Both the position numbers and the translations under genes were made by a program. The notes beneath the pieces were generated by a model that saw nothing but the letters and a program-made list of their open reading frames with translations, searched no databases and was not told the DNA's origin. 64,000 nt of DNA from Crocinitomicaceae bacterium (GTDB taxonomy: Bacteria > Bacteroidota > Bacteroidia > Flavobacteriales_D > Crocinitomicaceae). The stretch covers positions 22,704-86,703 of the forward strand of contig JALQYQ010000047.1 in NCBI GenBank assembly GCA_023262855.1, in the 5' to 3' direction. How positions within the stretch are numbered: the first letter of the stretch is position 1; every line of letters begins with the position of its first letter. Below, piece by piece: positions 24,865-34,062 of this stretch.

Positions 24865-26151
24865 ATGAAAACAGCAATCGTTTGGTTCAAAACAGATTTA
24901 CGCTTGGAAGACAATGAAACTTTAGTAAAAGCCATCGCTCAGAATGATCAACTAATTCCAGTTTATTGTTTCGATCCGCGTCATTGGGAAACGAGTACGT
25001 TTGGCTTTAAAAAGACAGGAAGTTTCCGCACGAAATTCTTGTTTGAAGCATTAATCGATTTAAATAAACAATTAGAGCTAATCGGCTCACATTTAGTTGT
25101 TTTAAATAGCTTACCTGAAGAAGAACTTCCACAACTAGTCGCAAAATATGCTGCGACAAAAGTGTATGCAAAACGCGAAGTTGGGTTTGAGGAGAAACAA
25201 GTAGAATCTGCTGTTGAAACAGCCTTGTGGAAACATAAATGTGAATTGGAACGCTTTAGTACAAGTACGCTTTACCACGCAGAAGATTTGCCTTTCGCCA
25301 TCAAATCAATTCCAGAGGTATTTACTGAATTTCGTAAGAAGGTGGAAAAGGAATCGATCATCCGTCCTGTGTTCAAGCGACCTGCACGCATCAATTCACC
25401 AGCAATGAAACCCTTTCAACTTCCATCCTTTGAATCTCTTGGACTTGAACCACCACAAGCAGATGAACGTGCTGTCCTTGCGTTTAAAGGAGGAGAAACA
25501 GCAGCATTGCAACGTTTGAATCACTATTTTTTTGATACGAAAGCGCTCTCACGTTACAAGGAAACGCGCAACGGTTTGATTGGAGCAGATTATTCATCAA
25601 AGTTCTCCGCTTGGTTGGCTTTGGGTTGTATTTCGCCGCGCTACATCGTTGATCAAATCAGAAACTATGAAGAGCAACACGGTGCCAACGAATCGACTTA
25701 TTGGCTGATCTTCGAACTTATTTGGCGCGATTATTTCCGTTTCATGATGAAAAAGCACCAAGCAAAGTTCTTCTTAAAAGGTGGAATTCAAGGCAAAGAA
25801 CTCAGCACACAAACTGATTTAGCAAAAGCGCAACAATGGATCAATGGAGAAACAGGCCTCGACTTTATCGATGCAAACATGAACGAACTCAAACGAACTG
25901 GTTTTATGAGTAATCGCGGGAGACAGAATGTTGCCAGCTATTTTTGCAATGAACTAAACCTCGATTGGCGTATTGGAGCAAGTTACTTCGAAGAAAAGTT
26001 GATCGACTATGACGTTTGCAGCAACTGGGGAAATTGGGCTTACCTGGCAGGAGTTGGCAATGATCCTCGCGGAAGTCGCGCGTTTAACATCGAAAAGCAA
26101 GCGAATGAATATGATAGAAAGGGAGAATATAGGAAGATTTGGCTGGATTGA
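24865..26151 (+). CDS. DASH-family cryptochrome
   Basis: 428 residues from the ATG at 24865; a TTG start nine codons earlier would overlap the previous gene and adds a non-conserved tail. It begins KTAIVWFKTDLRLEDNETLV. The FAD domain has WLALGCISPRYIVDQIRNYE, LIFELIWRDYFRFMMKKH, NRGRQNVASYFCNEL and the end CSNWGNWAYLAGVGNDPRGS, all typical of cry-DASH, which repairs CPDs in single-stranded DNA. It is the last gene of the operon, 23 bp after the Fe-S photolyase. Confidence 0.95.
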   Translation: MKTAIVWFKTDLRLEDNETLVKAIAQNDQLIPVYCFDPRHWETSTFGFKKTGSFRTKFLFEALIDLNKQLELIGSHLVVLNSLPEEELPQLVAKYAATKVYAKREVGFEEKQVESAVETALWKHKCELERFSTSTLYHAEDLPFAIKSIPEVFTEFRKKVEKESIIRPVFKRPARINSPAMKPFQLPSFESLGLEPPQADERAVLAFKGGETAALQRLNHYFFDTKALSRYKETRNGLIGADYSSKFSAWLALGCISPRYIVDQIRNYEEQHGANESTYWLIFELIWRDYFRFMMKKHQAKFFLKGGIQGKELSTQTDLAKAQQWINGETGLDFIDANMNELKRTGFMSNRGRQNVASYFCNELNLDWRIGASYFEEKLIDYDVCSNWGNWAYLAGVGNDPRGSRAFNIEKQANEYDRKGEYRKIWLD

Positions 26152-26347
26152 AAGTGGAGTTTTTAAGGAGCGTCTATGAAATAAAAAACTTCCTGTTTTT
26201 CCTTTCTTTCATTAATTATTTTAAATCAGGATGCATTTACCGGTTCTACTCACCCATTGAATAAACAATTAAATCAAACTTAATTTTACGGAACAAAAAC
26301 ATTTTTATCGTTAATTTGAAACTTCAATTCTGAAATCAAATTAAAAA

Positions 26348-26695
26348 ATGGGAATAGAAATCATCATTGGTGCCGCCGTCGGATTTGCCTATTTAGGCGC
26401 TCAATACATCATTAAGAATGGATACAAGAAAAAATGTTCAAAATGTAGCAAATGGTTTGCACTTAAACTGATTAATTCAGAGTTAATAAGCACAAAAAAA
26501 ACACAAAAAGTTAGAACGACTAAAGAAGAGTCTGGACAAATGGAGATAATTCAAAAACACGGTAAAACGATTATCAAACCAAAACTTCGTTCAACATTAA
26601 AGTGGATTCCAGCAGTGACATCCCGTTATAAAAACACTACAGAATGTAGATTTTGTAAGGAAAAATTCATCACATTTTCGGAGGAAACAGTGTAG
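26348..26695 (+). CDS. Small membrane-anchored protein with two CxxC pairs
   Basis: 115 residues. An N-terminal hydrophobic segment (about 2-22) is followed by KKCSKCSKWFALKL and, at the C-terminus, TECRFCKEKFITF, a split CxxC...CxxC zinc-binding pair with a basic region between (TKKTQKVRTTKEE). I do not know a named family. The gene is alone and converges on the next one with a 5-bp gap. Confidence 0.6.
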   Translation: MGIEIIIGAAVGFAYLGAQYIIKNGYKKKCSKCSKWFALKLINSELISTKKTQKVRTTKEESGQMEIIQKHGKTIIKPKLRSTLKWIPAVTSRYKNTTECRFCKEKFITFSEETV

Positions 26696-26700
26696 AAAAC

Positions 26701-27192
26701 TTAGTAAAATATTTTCCCGTTTTTTAAATTTGAAGGAACAATTCGTGCTGTATCATTTTCAATAACGACCACTAATCGCTTGATTACTTTTGTTGCATCA
26801 ATTTGACATGAATAACTCAAAATCTTGCAATCTGAAGAGTCCTTCATCCCTGTCAATTTGAGTTCAAAGCCTAAATCTAATTTTGAAAGGGATTTCTGCA
26901 ATTCACTCATTGAATAGTGTTGTTTAGTTTGTTTGTCCAATAAAGGAATCATTTTATCAATTGATCCAACTCGATAATACGTATTGAACATTGTCCCGAT
27001 ATCAGAACCATATTCCATTAAAACTGGATTTGCCATTGACGCCTCTGCTACCGGATCAGAATTTGTTGTATCTGCTGGTTGATTCTTCAATGTTGAATTA
27101 TCTACATTATTCGATTTCCATTGACGTGTGCATGAAAATAGAACGATTAACGTTATGATCAAACCTGGAATGAAGATATTTGTTTGTTTCAT
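26701..27192 (-). CDS. Lipoprotein with NTF2-like domain
   Basis: 163 residues from the ATG at 27192. The lipobox VLFSCTRQ gives Cys21. The mature part (about 60-163) reads like a DUF4440/NTF2-like fold: GSDIGTMFNTYYRVGSIDKM, helical core, and strands ending in RLVVVIENDTARIVPSNLKN. It resembles the C-terminal domain of the kinase at 37194-38687 (YYSAVGSTVYD), possibly the same fold; this is only a visual likeness. Unknown function. Confidence 0.6.
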   Translation of the reverse strand: MKQTNIFIPGLIITLIVLFSCTRQWKSNNVDNSTLKNQPADTTNSDPVAEASMANPVLMEYGSDIGTMFNTYYRVGSIDKMIPLLDKQTKQHYSMSELQKSLSKLDLGFELKLTGMKDSSDCKILSYSCQIDATKVIKRLVVVIENDTARIVPSNLKNGKIFY

Positions 27193-27354
27193 TTTATCGA
27201 TTGTTTTCTTTTTTTTAAGTTGTAATTGCACGTTATAAGTACCTTCTCGCACAACATCCTTTAACTGATTTTCTTACGAAAAGTCGAATTTAAAAATAAT
27301 TAATAAATTTACACACCATGTTAATCATCATTGGTAGGCGCTAAAACACAACAA

Positions 27355-27549
27355 ATGAAAACTTTTTTATACATCTTGGTAATTTTGATTTGGTTATTCT
27401 GCTTTACAATAGGTTGTCTGTTGTTTGCACAATACATTGAACTTCCATTAATTCAAGAAGTGATCGTTGGTGTATTGTTTGTTGGTAGTTTGATTTTCCT
27501 TCGAATCAAAAAATTTCAACCAAGTTGGATGAATAAACTCGAGGATTAA
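27355..27549 (+). CDS. Small two-helix membrane protein
   Basis: 64 residues from the ATG at 27355 (MKTFLYILVILIWLFCFTIG). Two hydrophobic helices (about 1-27 and 34-50) and a basic C-terminus. No family recognised; the frame is convincing only because of its helices and good start. Confidence 0.45.
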   Translation: MKTFLYILVILIWLFCFTIGCLLFAQYIELPLIQEVIVGVLFVGSLIFLRIKKFQPSWMNKLED

Positions 27550-27758
27550 CGGAAATAGATATCGTTTATCCCGAATTCTCGCACCAAAAATCCATCTTTC
27601 CTTCTTCTTTTATTACCCCAGAATTCCGCATTCTTGAATAGAATTGTCGATTTCGTGTAGCTCTTTAGAAATCTTTATTTTCATTTTTTCCTATGCACAC
27701 ACAATAAGCTATAAATTCTTTCGTTTGCTTTTTACTGTTAAACTCTAAAACAAACGCT

Positions 27759-28253
27759 ATGAAAACGAACATTCTCCTTGTTTCGGAACAAATGCCGTAT
27801 TTTAAATCTGTGGCTCTACGTTCTCTCCCTAGTCGCTACATTCACTTAGCTGAAGACTTAGCACAAGATGCCATCATCAAGTCAATCGAAAAAATTCATT
27901 TGTACGATGCTTCGAAAGGCAACTTTAAATCATGGTTATTCAAACTTACTCAAAACCTTTGCTTTGATGCGGTTCGTAAACTGGATAAAATGAACGTTGT
28001 TCCAATGAGTATTGAGTTATTACATGACAAAGCTGATCATTCGAAAGAAATTCATCATGCTGAATTGAAAGTTATTCGCCGCGCAATGAAAAACTTGAAT
28101 GAGCGCGATCGCCAATTGATCTTGTACAAGTTTGTCTTCAATTTAAGTGGTCGTGAAATGGCACAATTGCTTGAGATTCCAGAAGCACAAATCAACACTT
28201 ATTTCAAACGCGCCAAAATGCGCTTAGTTGAATTATGTGAAAAAGCAGCTTGA
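27759..28253 (+). CDS. ECF-type RNA polymerase sigma factor
   Basis: 164 residues with sigma region 2 (EDLAQDAIIKSIEKIHLYDA, then KSWLFKLTQNLCFDAVRK) and region 4 (LNERDRQLILYKFVFNLSGR, then PEAQINTYFKRAKMRL). No anti-sigma gene is next to it, which is unusual for ECF factors. It directs RNA polymerase to a small regulon, unknown here. No obvious autoregulatory promoter upstream, though the gene follows a 209-bp gap. Confidence 0.88.
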   Translation: MKTNILLVSEQMPYFKSVALRSLPSRYIHLAEDLAQDAIIKSIEKIHLYDASKGNFKSWLFKLTQNLCFDAVRKLDKMNVVPMSIELLHDKADHSKEIHHAELKVIRRAMKNLNERDRQLILYKFVFNLSGREMAQLLEIPEAQINTYFKRAKMRLVELCEKAA

Positions 28254-28329
28254 TATTTCCTGATTGTTCAACCACTCTGCGGTTATTTCAATTCTTTTTT
28301 GACCACCTATCAATTATTTCCATTACCTC

Positions 28330-28989
28330 TTACTTCAAAAAATCATACACCTCATGGTGAATTAATCGCACGCGAATTCCAATTTCTTGACGGAAATATT
28401 TTTGTTCTGTACCGTTTATTGTTTCGGCAAATATTGGCGTGAAACCTTGACGATAAAACAAATCGTATTGGCGTGTTTTGCTGCGTGCTCGCTTACTTGC
28501 TGACGAATAATGGTGGTACAAGGATAAACCGATCTGACCTCCTACTTCACCGAATGATTCATTCGGATGTTCGCGCGTCCCTAACATGTAATGGTATTCT
28601 GGCGCTACTATCAATCCTAATGAAAGGTAATGACAAACGCCATTGATTCTTTTGTTCATCAATTTGACCAAGCGCTTGTTGAAAATCAATGATGCATCCA
28701 ACGTATGACTTTCTGTCAAGGGAAATGAGGTGTTGCGCGCACCTGAATTTAAGAGATGTGAATACGTGTATCCAACACTTGGATAAATTCCACGCGAAAC
28801 CATTGATATAAAACCAATACTTCCATTTACGTTAGTTAATGAGAATGGATCTCCTGCTTGTTTCAGCACTGACAATGGCTGAGCAGAAATATACATGCCA
28901 TAATTCTTTCCTGTACGCTCATAAAATTGTCCAAATGCCGTTGTTCCAATTACAATCGTCAAAAGAGCTGAGATTATTTTTGCTTTCAT
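28330..28989 (-). CDS. Secreted protein, possibly outer-membrane beta-barrel
   Basis: 219 residues with signal peptide MKAKIISALLTIVIGTTAFG. The rest alternates polar and hydrophobic residues in strand-like runs (FISMVSRGIYPSVGYTYSHL; LGLIVAPEYHYMLGT; EIGIRVRLIHHEVYDFL). This is consistent with a small beta-barrel, though no family is recognised. It lies 5 bp downstream of the transglutaminase-like gene and is probably co-transcribed. Confidence 0.55.
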   Translation of the reverse strand: MKAKIISALLTIVIGTTAFGQFYERTGKNYGMYISAQPLSVLKQAGDPFSLTNVNGSIGFISMVSRGIYPSVGYTYSHLLNSGARNTSFPLTESHTLDASLIFNKRLVKLMNKRINGVCHYLSLGLIVAPEYHYMLGTREHPNESFGEVGGQIGLSLYHHYSSASKRARSKTRQYDLFYRQGFTPIFAETINGTEQKYFRQEIGIRVRLIHHEVYDFLK

Positions 28990-28994
28990 CTTTT

Positions 28995-30908
28995 CTACTT
29001 TTTAGTTAATGTTCTAAATCCTACAACATGGTTTGATCCGTATTGACGAATGCAAACCTGATCATCTTGATTTCCGCCTAAACAGATGATTTCATTCGTG
29101 GTTTCATCTTTTCCTAAGTAAATTGCTACGTGGCCCTTCCATGAATCTGGATCTTCTCTCCAAAAAACAACAATATCACCTGGTTTTGGATTTGAAGTGG
29201 CTGTTCCTTGTTCTAACCAAGATTTGGCAGTCGCTTTTTTCGAATAAGAGAATCCTGCATTCTTCGCACAGTAGCCAACGAAAACACTGCACCATGCTTC
29301 CTCATCCGATTTGATTGAACCGTTTCCAGTTTCTTTGAAAAAGGTCATGATGGTCTTGTTATCTTGCTCACCTTCAATTTCCTTCACGCCAAAGTACTTT
29401 CTTGCTTCTTGAATGAGTGGATGTTGCAACAAACTCGCATCTGAAAATTCCAATTCTGCCAATTCATTTAAGAATTTATCTGTTGACGATCCCCATGACT
29501 CAATAACTGATTTACTACTTGTCGAAGTTGTCGAAACAAGAGCGTTTGCATTCAAAGTTTTTATAAGCGGTAAAGTCGGTCGTGATTTAACTATACCTTT
29601 TAAATACTCAGCTACTTCTAACTCTTCACTCCCATTGTTTTCAATGAAATATTGAACGACCATTCCATTTGGCAACTGCACACTCAATTGTCCTTTTTTA
29701 GCACTTATTGGAACAGAAACTAAGGTCTTTGCTCCTACTTGTTCATTCGTTACATTCGTTACGAGTTGAGGAGTTCCAAAACGATTGTTTATGTCATTGA
29801 AATCCGTAAATGTTACTTTAACTCCAGAAATGTGTTGATCGAACAAAATCGCTACTTTTCCATTGGCTACCAATTGTTGCTTTGTTGGAAGAAACGAAAT
29901 GTATGAAGTACTTTCTTTTACTTGCTCGACATATGCCAATTGATCAAATTGTTCGGATGTTATAGATTTCTCCAAGAGCTGATCTTCTTCCTTTAATGGT
30001 AAGTGGGAATGAATCATGACCGATGGATCGACTTTTAACCATTTTTCATCCATTGAAGCATCGCTTAAGAGCGCTTGTTCGCCTAAATTGATTTGATTCC
30101 ATGCATGTGCTATTCGAACAAAGTTCTTTCCTTCCTTTTGTTTCTTATAGCCACGAATTGAACGCACATTCAAACCAGCCTTGTTGCCAAGTTGTGCAAT
30201 TAATTCGGCCAATTCTAATCGATTCACCTTTCTATTTTCACCAGCAAGTTTTGTACGTAAATCATCAGAACTTTCATGTTGAAGATCAATGGAAGCTTCA
30301 TTATCCAAATCTGTTTGTTTGTGGACAAATTCAACAATGGATTGATAGTTATTCCATTGAGAATGTCCACCTTTTGTAATCCATTTAGCCAAATCAGCCA
30401 ATTCAATTTTTGCTGCTGCATCTTCGTTTCGAACGATACGCTGTGACAAAGGATCCAAATAAAAAGGGAAAGCGTATTTACTTTTATTGACTGTTTTCAA
30501 AAGGAAATCCTTCTTATTGAACATACTTTGAAAACGCGAAGTGTAAACTTTGTTATCGATGAAGGCAAATTCCTTTTTGTATAAATCACTTGAAAATTCT
30601 TTGTCTGAAACCTTGAATTGAATTTTTCCAGCAGCAATTGAATACGTCCCGGAATTACGCTTAACAGTACTTTCATGCACTTCGGCCAACACTTCTTGGC
30701 CTTTATTGTACTTGCGCACAGGAACATACACAAGATGCTCGAAGGATTTATCTTGATACAAACGAATGAGTTCAGTTTCCTCTGTTGATTTTGATGGGAC
30801 AAACACGTACTTGATTGCTGACTTGCTGATTTTCCAAGAAGTTGGTTTGGCTTGTAAGGTACTGATAGAAACTAATATTCCAATGAAGAAGATCAATCCA
30901 TTTTTCAT
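28995..30908 (-). CDS. Secreted transglutaminase-like protein fused to a CHAP-like (TIGR02594) amidase domain
   Basis: 637 residues, signal peptide 1-20. The middle (about 170-310) resembles a transglutaminase-like fold, including ELAELIAQLGNKAGLNVRSI and RIAHAWNQINLGEQALLSDA, with a possible His (HAWNQI) and Asp (LSDAS) but no clear catalytic Cys, so it may be inactive. The C-terminal 140 residues match the TIGR02594/CHAP-like cell-wall amidase type: EAWCSVFVGYCAKNAGFSYS (nucleophile Cys in AWC) and WKGHVAIYLGKDETTN (His). Predicted to cleave peptide bonds in peptidoglycan or to act on its own envelope. Confidence 0.75.
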   Translation of the reverse strand: MKNGLIFFIGILVSISTLQAKPTSWKISKSAIKYVFVPSKSTEETELIRLYQDKSFEHLVYVPVRKYNKGQEVLAEVHESTVKRNSGTYSIAAGKIQFKVSDKEFSSDLYKKEFAFIDNKVYTSRFQSMFNKKDFLLKTVNKSKYAFPFYLDPLSQRIVRNEDAAAKIELADLAKWITKGGHSQWNNYQSIVEFVHKQTDLDNEASIDLQHESSDDLRTKLAGENRKVNRLELAELIAQLGNKAGLNVRSIRGYKKQKEGKNFVRIAHAWNQINLGEQALLSDASMDEKWLKVDPSVMIHSHLPLKEEDQLLEKSITSEQFDQLAYVEQVKESTSYISFLPTKQQLVANGKVAILFDQHISGVKVTFTDFNDINNRFGTPQLVTNVTNEQVGAKTLVSVPISAKKGQLSVQLPNGMVVQYFIENNGSEELEVAEYLKGIVKSRPTLPLIKTLNANALVSTTSTSSKSVIESWGSSTDKFLNELAELEFSDASLLQHPLIQEARKYFGVKEIEGEQDNKTIMTFFKETGNGSIKSDEEAWCSVFVGYCAKNAGFSYSKKATAKSWLEQGTATSNPKPGDIVVFWREDPDSWKGHVAIYLGKDETTNEIICLGGNQDDQVCIRQYGSNHVVGFRTLTKK

Positions 30909-31020
30909 AGTGCGTAATTTTTGTTCGACATTTATAAAAAAGTAAAGATCTTTCCATCCGTTTGTTTTAGCTTGTTTCTAATAATACGCGTTGCTGATTG
31001 ATATGTAACAGTTGGTAGAA

Positions 31021-31057
31021 AAAAAAACTCGAACCAATTCATAATGGTCCGAGTTTT
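31021..31057 (-). terminator. Intrinsic terminator after the 467-residue gene
   Basis: On the minus strand, AAACTCGGACCA pairs with TGGTTCGAGTTT (one mismatch), a short loop follows, and the tail is TTTTTTTT. It lies about 22 bp after the stop at 31079. Confidence 0.8.
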
Positions 31058-31078
31058 AGCTTGTTGAATCGGCGGTTT

Positions 31079-32482
31079 CTAGATGAATCTTGGCGTATTT
31101 TCTTTTGGCTGAATTAACTTTTCAAACTTGTCATAACTGAAGCGCTCGGTTACAAAATGAAATTTGTTTTCCAAAATCGGACTCAGTGTTGCAGCATTTA
31201 TTTTTGCACGAAAATCCTCTTTCGAAACGAATGCAACCGTTTTATCCGGCAAAATTGCAACTAATGAATAATCATTTTTTGTAATCGGAATGTGTTTCCA
31301 GTCGAATGCATTGAATTTAAAGACGGTACGTTCTTTTTCATCAATAACATACAGCATAACGCGATTAAAGGCTGGGTTCAATTCGTTTTCAAAATCGAAA
31401 CTTAAGTTTACCGATGCCAAGATTTCAAGGCTTTTTAATTTATCGATGTTGTACACTCCAAATGAATTGATCTCAAATTTGTTTAATAACCCTGCTTCTA
31501 ACTTCAAGCGTTCTTCTTCTTGATCAATTGCAGCGAATTCAATTTCATAAGCCACTAATTCCGTATTGTAAGCTAACACAGCATCCGCCAATTCACTCGC
31601 TGATAATTCAGGTCGCGCCTTCATGGAATATGTTTTTTCAATTATTTTACCGTCATAATCTGTTTGGAAGAACTTAAAATCCATTGTATAAACATTCGTT
31701 TCTTCATCTATTTTCTTCAAGGAAATCTTATCCCAATTGATGCGTAATGCTTCTTCTGGTTGCAGTCCTTTATCAGCAGAAACAAGTGTCCATTTTACAT
31801 CTTTCCACGCTTTCAAATGTGGCATACGTTTGTAATCGGACACCAATTCGAAAACAAAATCATTCGAATCAGCAACAGGATTTATTGGTTTATCTGGACG
31901 TTCAGGTAAATTCGCCAAAGCGCTATCGCGACGAGCGTTTGGAATCGTCTCAAATGCAGCGCCATTGTCCCAATTTAAATTATCCGTTAAAAAATAAAGT
32001 TTAAAATCCGCATCAGGTTGAATCGCAGAAGCTAATTCAACGTCAACTTTTGCATCTTTTTTCAATTGAAGTTCTTCACCATTTTGTAGTACTTTCAATT
32101 CCATCATACCTGCAGAAGCAAAGTATTTTTCTCGATCATCACCCGTTTGCATCGGAATACCTGATTGAAAAATCTCACGTGCATTTTGAAACTCACGGAA
32201 ATTTAATTCCACTTTACCTTTAACTGGATTTCCATTTTTATCTATGAGTGCATTAGCTGGAATTACAATATGTGTTCCTGTCGTTTGATGAAAAACTGTT
32301 CCTTTTGAGGCATCAAATTCCTGCTTTTGAAAAGCTAAACTCTTCCCTAAAGGTGGGATAATTCCTTCGTCGTAATGTGACAATTTCAAATAAACGATAT
32401 AGCCCAATATACTCAGTGAACTCAAAATTATCGAGGTGAACAAAAATACTTTCTTCGTTCTTTTTATTTTTAAACTAGTCAT
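31079..32482 (-). CDS. Membrane-anchored protein with beta-rich periplasmic domain, unknown
   Basis: 467 residues. One N-terminal helix (about 10-32, after a basic KIKRTKK) anchors it; the rest is predicted extracytoplasmic. A recognisable piece is THIVIPANALIDKNGNPVKG followed by VELNFREFQNA, a beta-sandwich motif common in Bacteroidota surface proteins and reminiscent of ZU5-like or CarboxypepD-like sheets. I do not know its role. It is 18 bp downstream of the PQQ-propeller gene on the same strand. Confidence 0.6.
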   Translation of the reverse strand: MTSLKIKRTKKVFLFTSIILSSLSILGYIVYLKLSHYDEGIIPPLGKSLAFQKQEFDASKGTVFHQTTGTHIVIPANALIDKNGNPVKGKVELNFREFQNAREIFQSGIPMQTGDDREKYFASAGMMELKVLQNGEELQLKKDAKVDVELASAIQPDADFKLYFLTDNLNWDNGAAFETIPNARRDSALANLPERPDKPINPVADSNDFVFELVSDYKRMPHLKAWKDVKWTLVSADKGLQPEEALRINWDKISLKKIDEETNVYTMDFKFFQTDYDGKIIEKTYSMKARPELSASELADAVLAYNTELVAYEIEFAAIDQEEERLKLEAGLLNKFEINSFGVYNIDKLKSLEILASVNLSFDFENELNPAFNRVMLYVIDEKERTVFKFNAFDWKHIPITKNDYSLVAILPDKTVAFVSKEDFRAKINAATLSPILENKFHFVTERFSYDKFEKLIQPKENTPRFI

Positions 32483-32500
32483 AGTCTTGAATTTTTAAGG

Positions 32501-33847
32501 TTAGTCAATCAAATGATCTGTTGTGATTCCATAATCAAAACAATACAAGAAACCATCGTAGCAACCGATCAACGCATCGATCTTTCCATCTTTGTTGAAA
32601 TCACGTAGTACAGGTGTAAATTCTGAGGAAGCCGGTAAATAAGCTTTCACATGAACTTTTCCACTGTTCAAACCAATGAGCATTAATGGTGATTGCCCTC
32701 GGTTTTGCAGGAAATCGTACTGAAATAAGACCACTGCACAGTCTTCGTTATTATAGCGTATTTTTTGCAGCGCAACTTGTCCGTCTCCGTAACGCGGATA
32801 GATTTTTTCTTCATCCAATTTTCTAAAGGCGCTATCGATGGCTATGATTTTCAAATCATCTGGATTTTTACCCGGAACTAGGATGGATGTTGTTGTAAAA
32901 AATACTCCGTCAGTTTGACTGATTAAACTGTTGCCTAAATCACTATTCGCGTTGATGCGTTTAATCAATTTCCCTTTGGCATTGTAAAAGGCTATACAGT
33001 CTTTACTTCCATCGTTTCGATTCCATTGCATCACCATCAATTGCGCTTTGGAACCTTCACCAATAATCAATGGTTTTTCTCGTCCCATATTCGAGACAAA
33101 ACCTGATTCTTCCTCTCGATCTATTGACCACAACATTTTTCCCGTATTTCCAGAAATTGCTATAAAACCACCCCAATTTGTGTTGTAAACGAGATCTTGA
33201 ACAGCATCACCATTCAAGTCAACCAAACTTGGCTCGTTGAAAAAAATATTCGCTTCCGTAAAGTGCATCTTTACTTTAAATACTGTTCGGTTATCACCTG
33301 GTTTCCAACCTTCAAAGTCTTGATGATAATACGACCAACGTTCCTTTCCCGTTTTTGCATCAACAGCAACAATTTGACCTGTTTCAGTCGCAAAAGCAAT
33401 TGTCTTCTCTGTACCTGAATTAAATTGAACTGGTCTGTGTTCAATATCTCCGGAAGCAGGTATTCGCCATTGAATTGCGCCCAAAGCGTCCACACAAAGA
33501 AATTCTTCGTTATCATTTCCGAAGTAGAATTTTCCATCATAGCTCAGGATTCCATTCACATCCATATCACCAAATTGATCGTTGGCAAAATGAATTTTTT
33601 GAGCACCATTTGAAGCACTCAAAGCAAAGACACCGTTTCCATCGTCGATTGCATAATCACGAAAATGGCTACCATTTGAACCAATGTAAATCAAACCATT
33701 TGATTCAACTGGAATTGTGCGGTAGCTGGTATTACCAATTTTGGCTTTCCAATGGTATTTTAATTCTGTTTTGAAAGTGCCACGTTTACCGGGTAAAGCA
33801 GCGCTGATGATTCCAATCACCAGCAGAAATAGAAGGAGTTTTTTCAT
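32501..33847 (-). CDS. Secreted PQQ-type beta-propeller protein
   Basis: 448 residues with an N-terminal signal. Repeated blade motifs are of the PQQ-like/BamB type: VFALSASNGAQKIHF, IVAVDAKTGKERWSYYHQDF and FIAISGNTGKMLWSIDREEE. The last blade has an FG-GAP-like calcium loop, DFNKDGKIDALIG. Such propellers bind proteins or act as scaffolds; I see no enzymatic site. It heads a two-gene unit with the 467-residue protein. 207 bp separate it from the upstream secreted protein of the kinase cluster. Confidence 0.75.
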   Translation of the reverse strand: MKKLLLFLLVIGIISAALPGKRGTFKTELKYHWKAKIGNTSYRTIPVESNGLIYIGSNGSHFRDYAIDDGNGVFALSASNGAQKIHFANDQFGDMDVNGILSYDGKFYFGNDNEEFLCVDALGAIQWRIPASGDIEHRPVQFNSGTEKTIAFATETGQIVAVDAKTGKERWSYYHQDFEGWKPGDNRTVFKVKMHFTEANIFFNEPSLVDLNGDAVQDLVYNTNWGGFIAISGNTGKMLWSIDREEESGFVSNMGREKPLIIGEGSKAQLMVMQWNRNDGSKDCIAFYNAKGKLIKRINANSDLGNSLISQTDGVFFTTTSILVPGKNPDDLKIIAIDSAFRKLDEEKIYPRYGDGQVALQKIRYNNEDCAVVLFQYDFLQNRGQSPLMLIGLNSGKVHVKAYLPASSEFTPVLRDFNKDGKIDALIGCYDGFLYCFDYGITTDHLID

Positions 33848-34029
33848 ACTTTATGATTTAAATTAAACGTTCATGGAGAGTTTGAACTAGACTATAACGG
33901 AAACATCAAAAATGTAACACGTAATAATTAAGCACTAACTAACGAGTAATTTTAAACCATACGCCTTGTTTGTTTATTATAGTACGAACGCATCGCGATA
34001 ATGTAACAAGGACTGAAAAAATATTTTTT

Positions 34030-34062
34030 GAATTAGAATTGAATTAGAAATGAATTAAAAAC
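34030..34062. repeat. Three tandem 11-bp imperfect repeats at end of the kinase operon
   Basis: GAATTAGAATT, GAATTAGAAAT and GAATTAAAAAC follow each other and overlap the stop codon of the gene at 34055. AT-rich; may be simple slippage. Confidence 0.5.
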
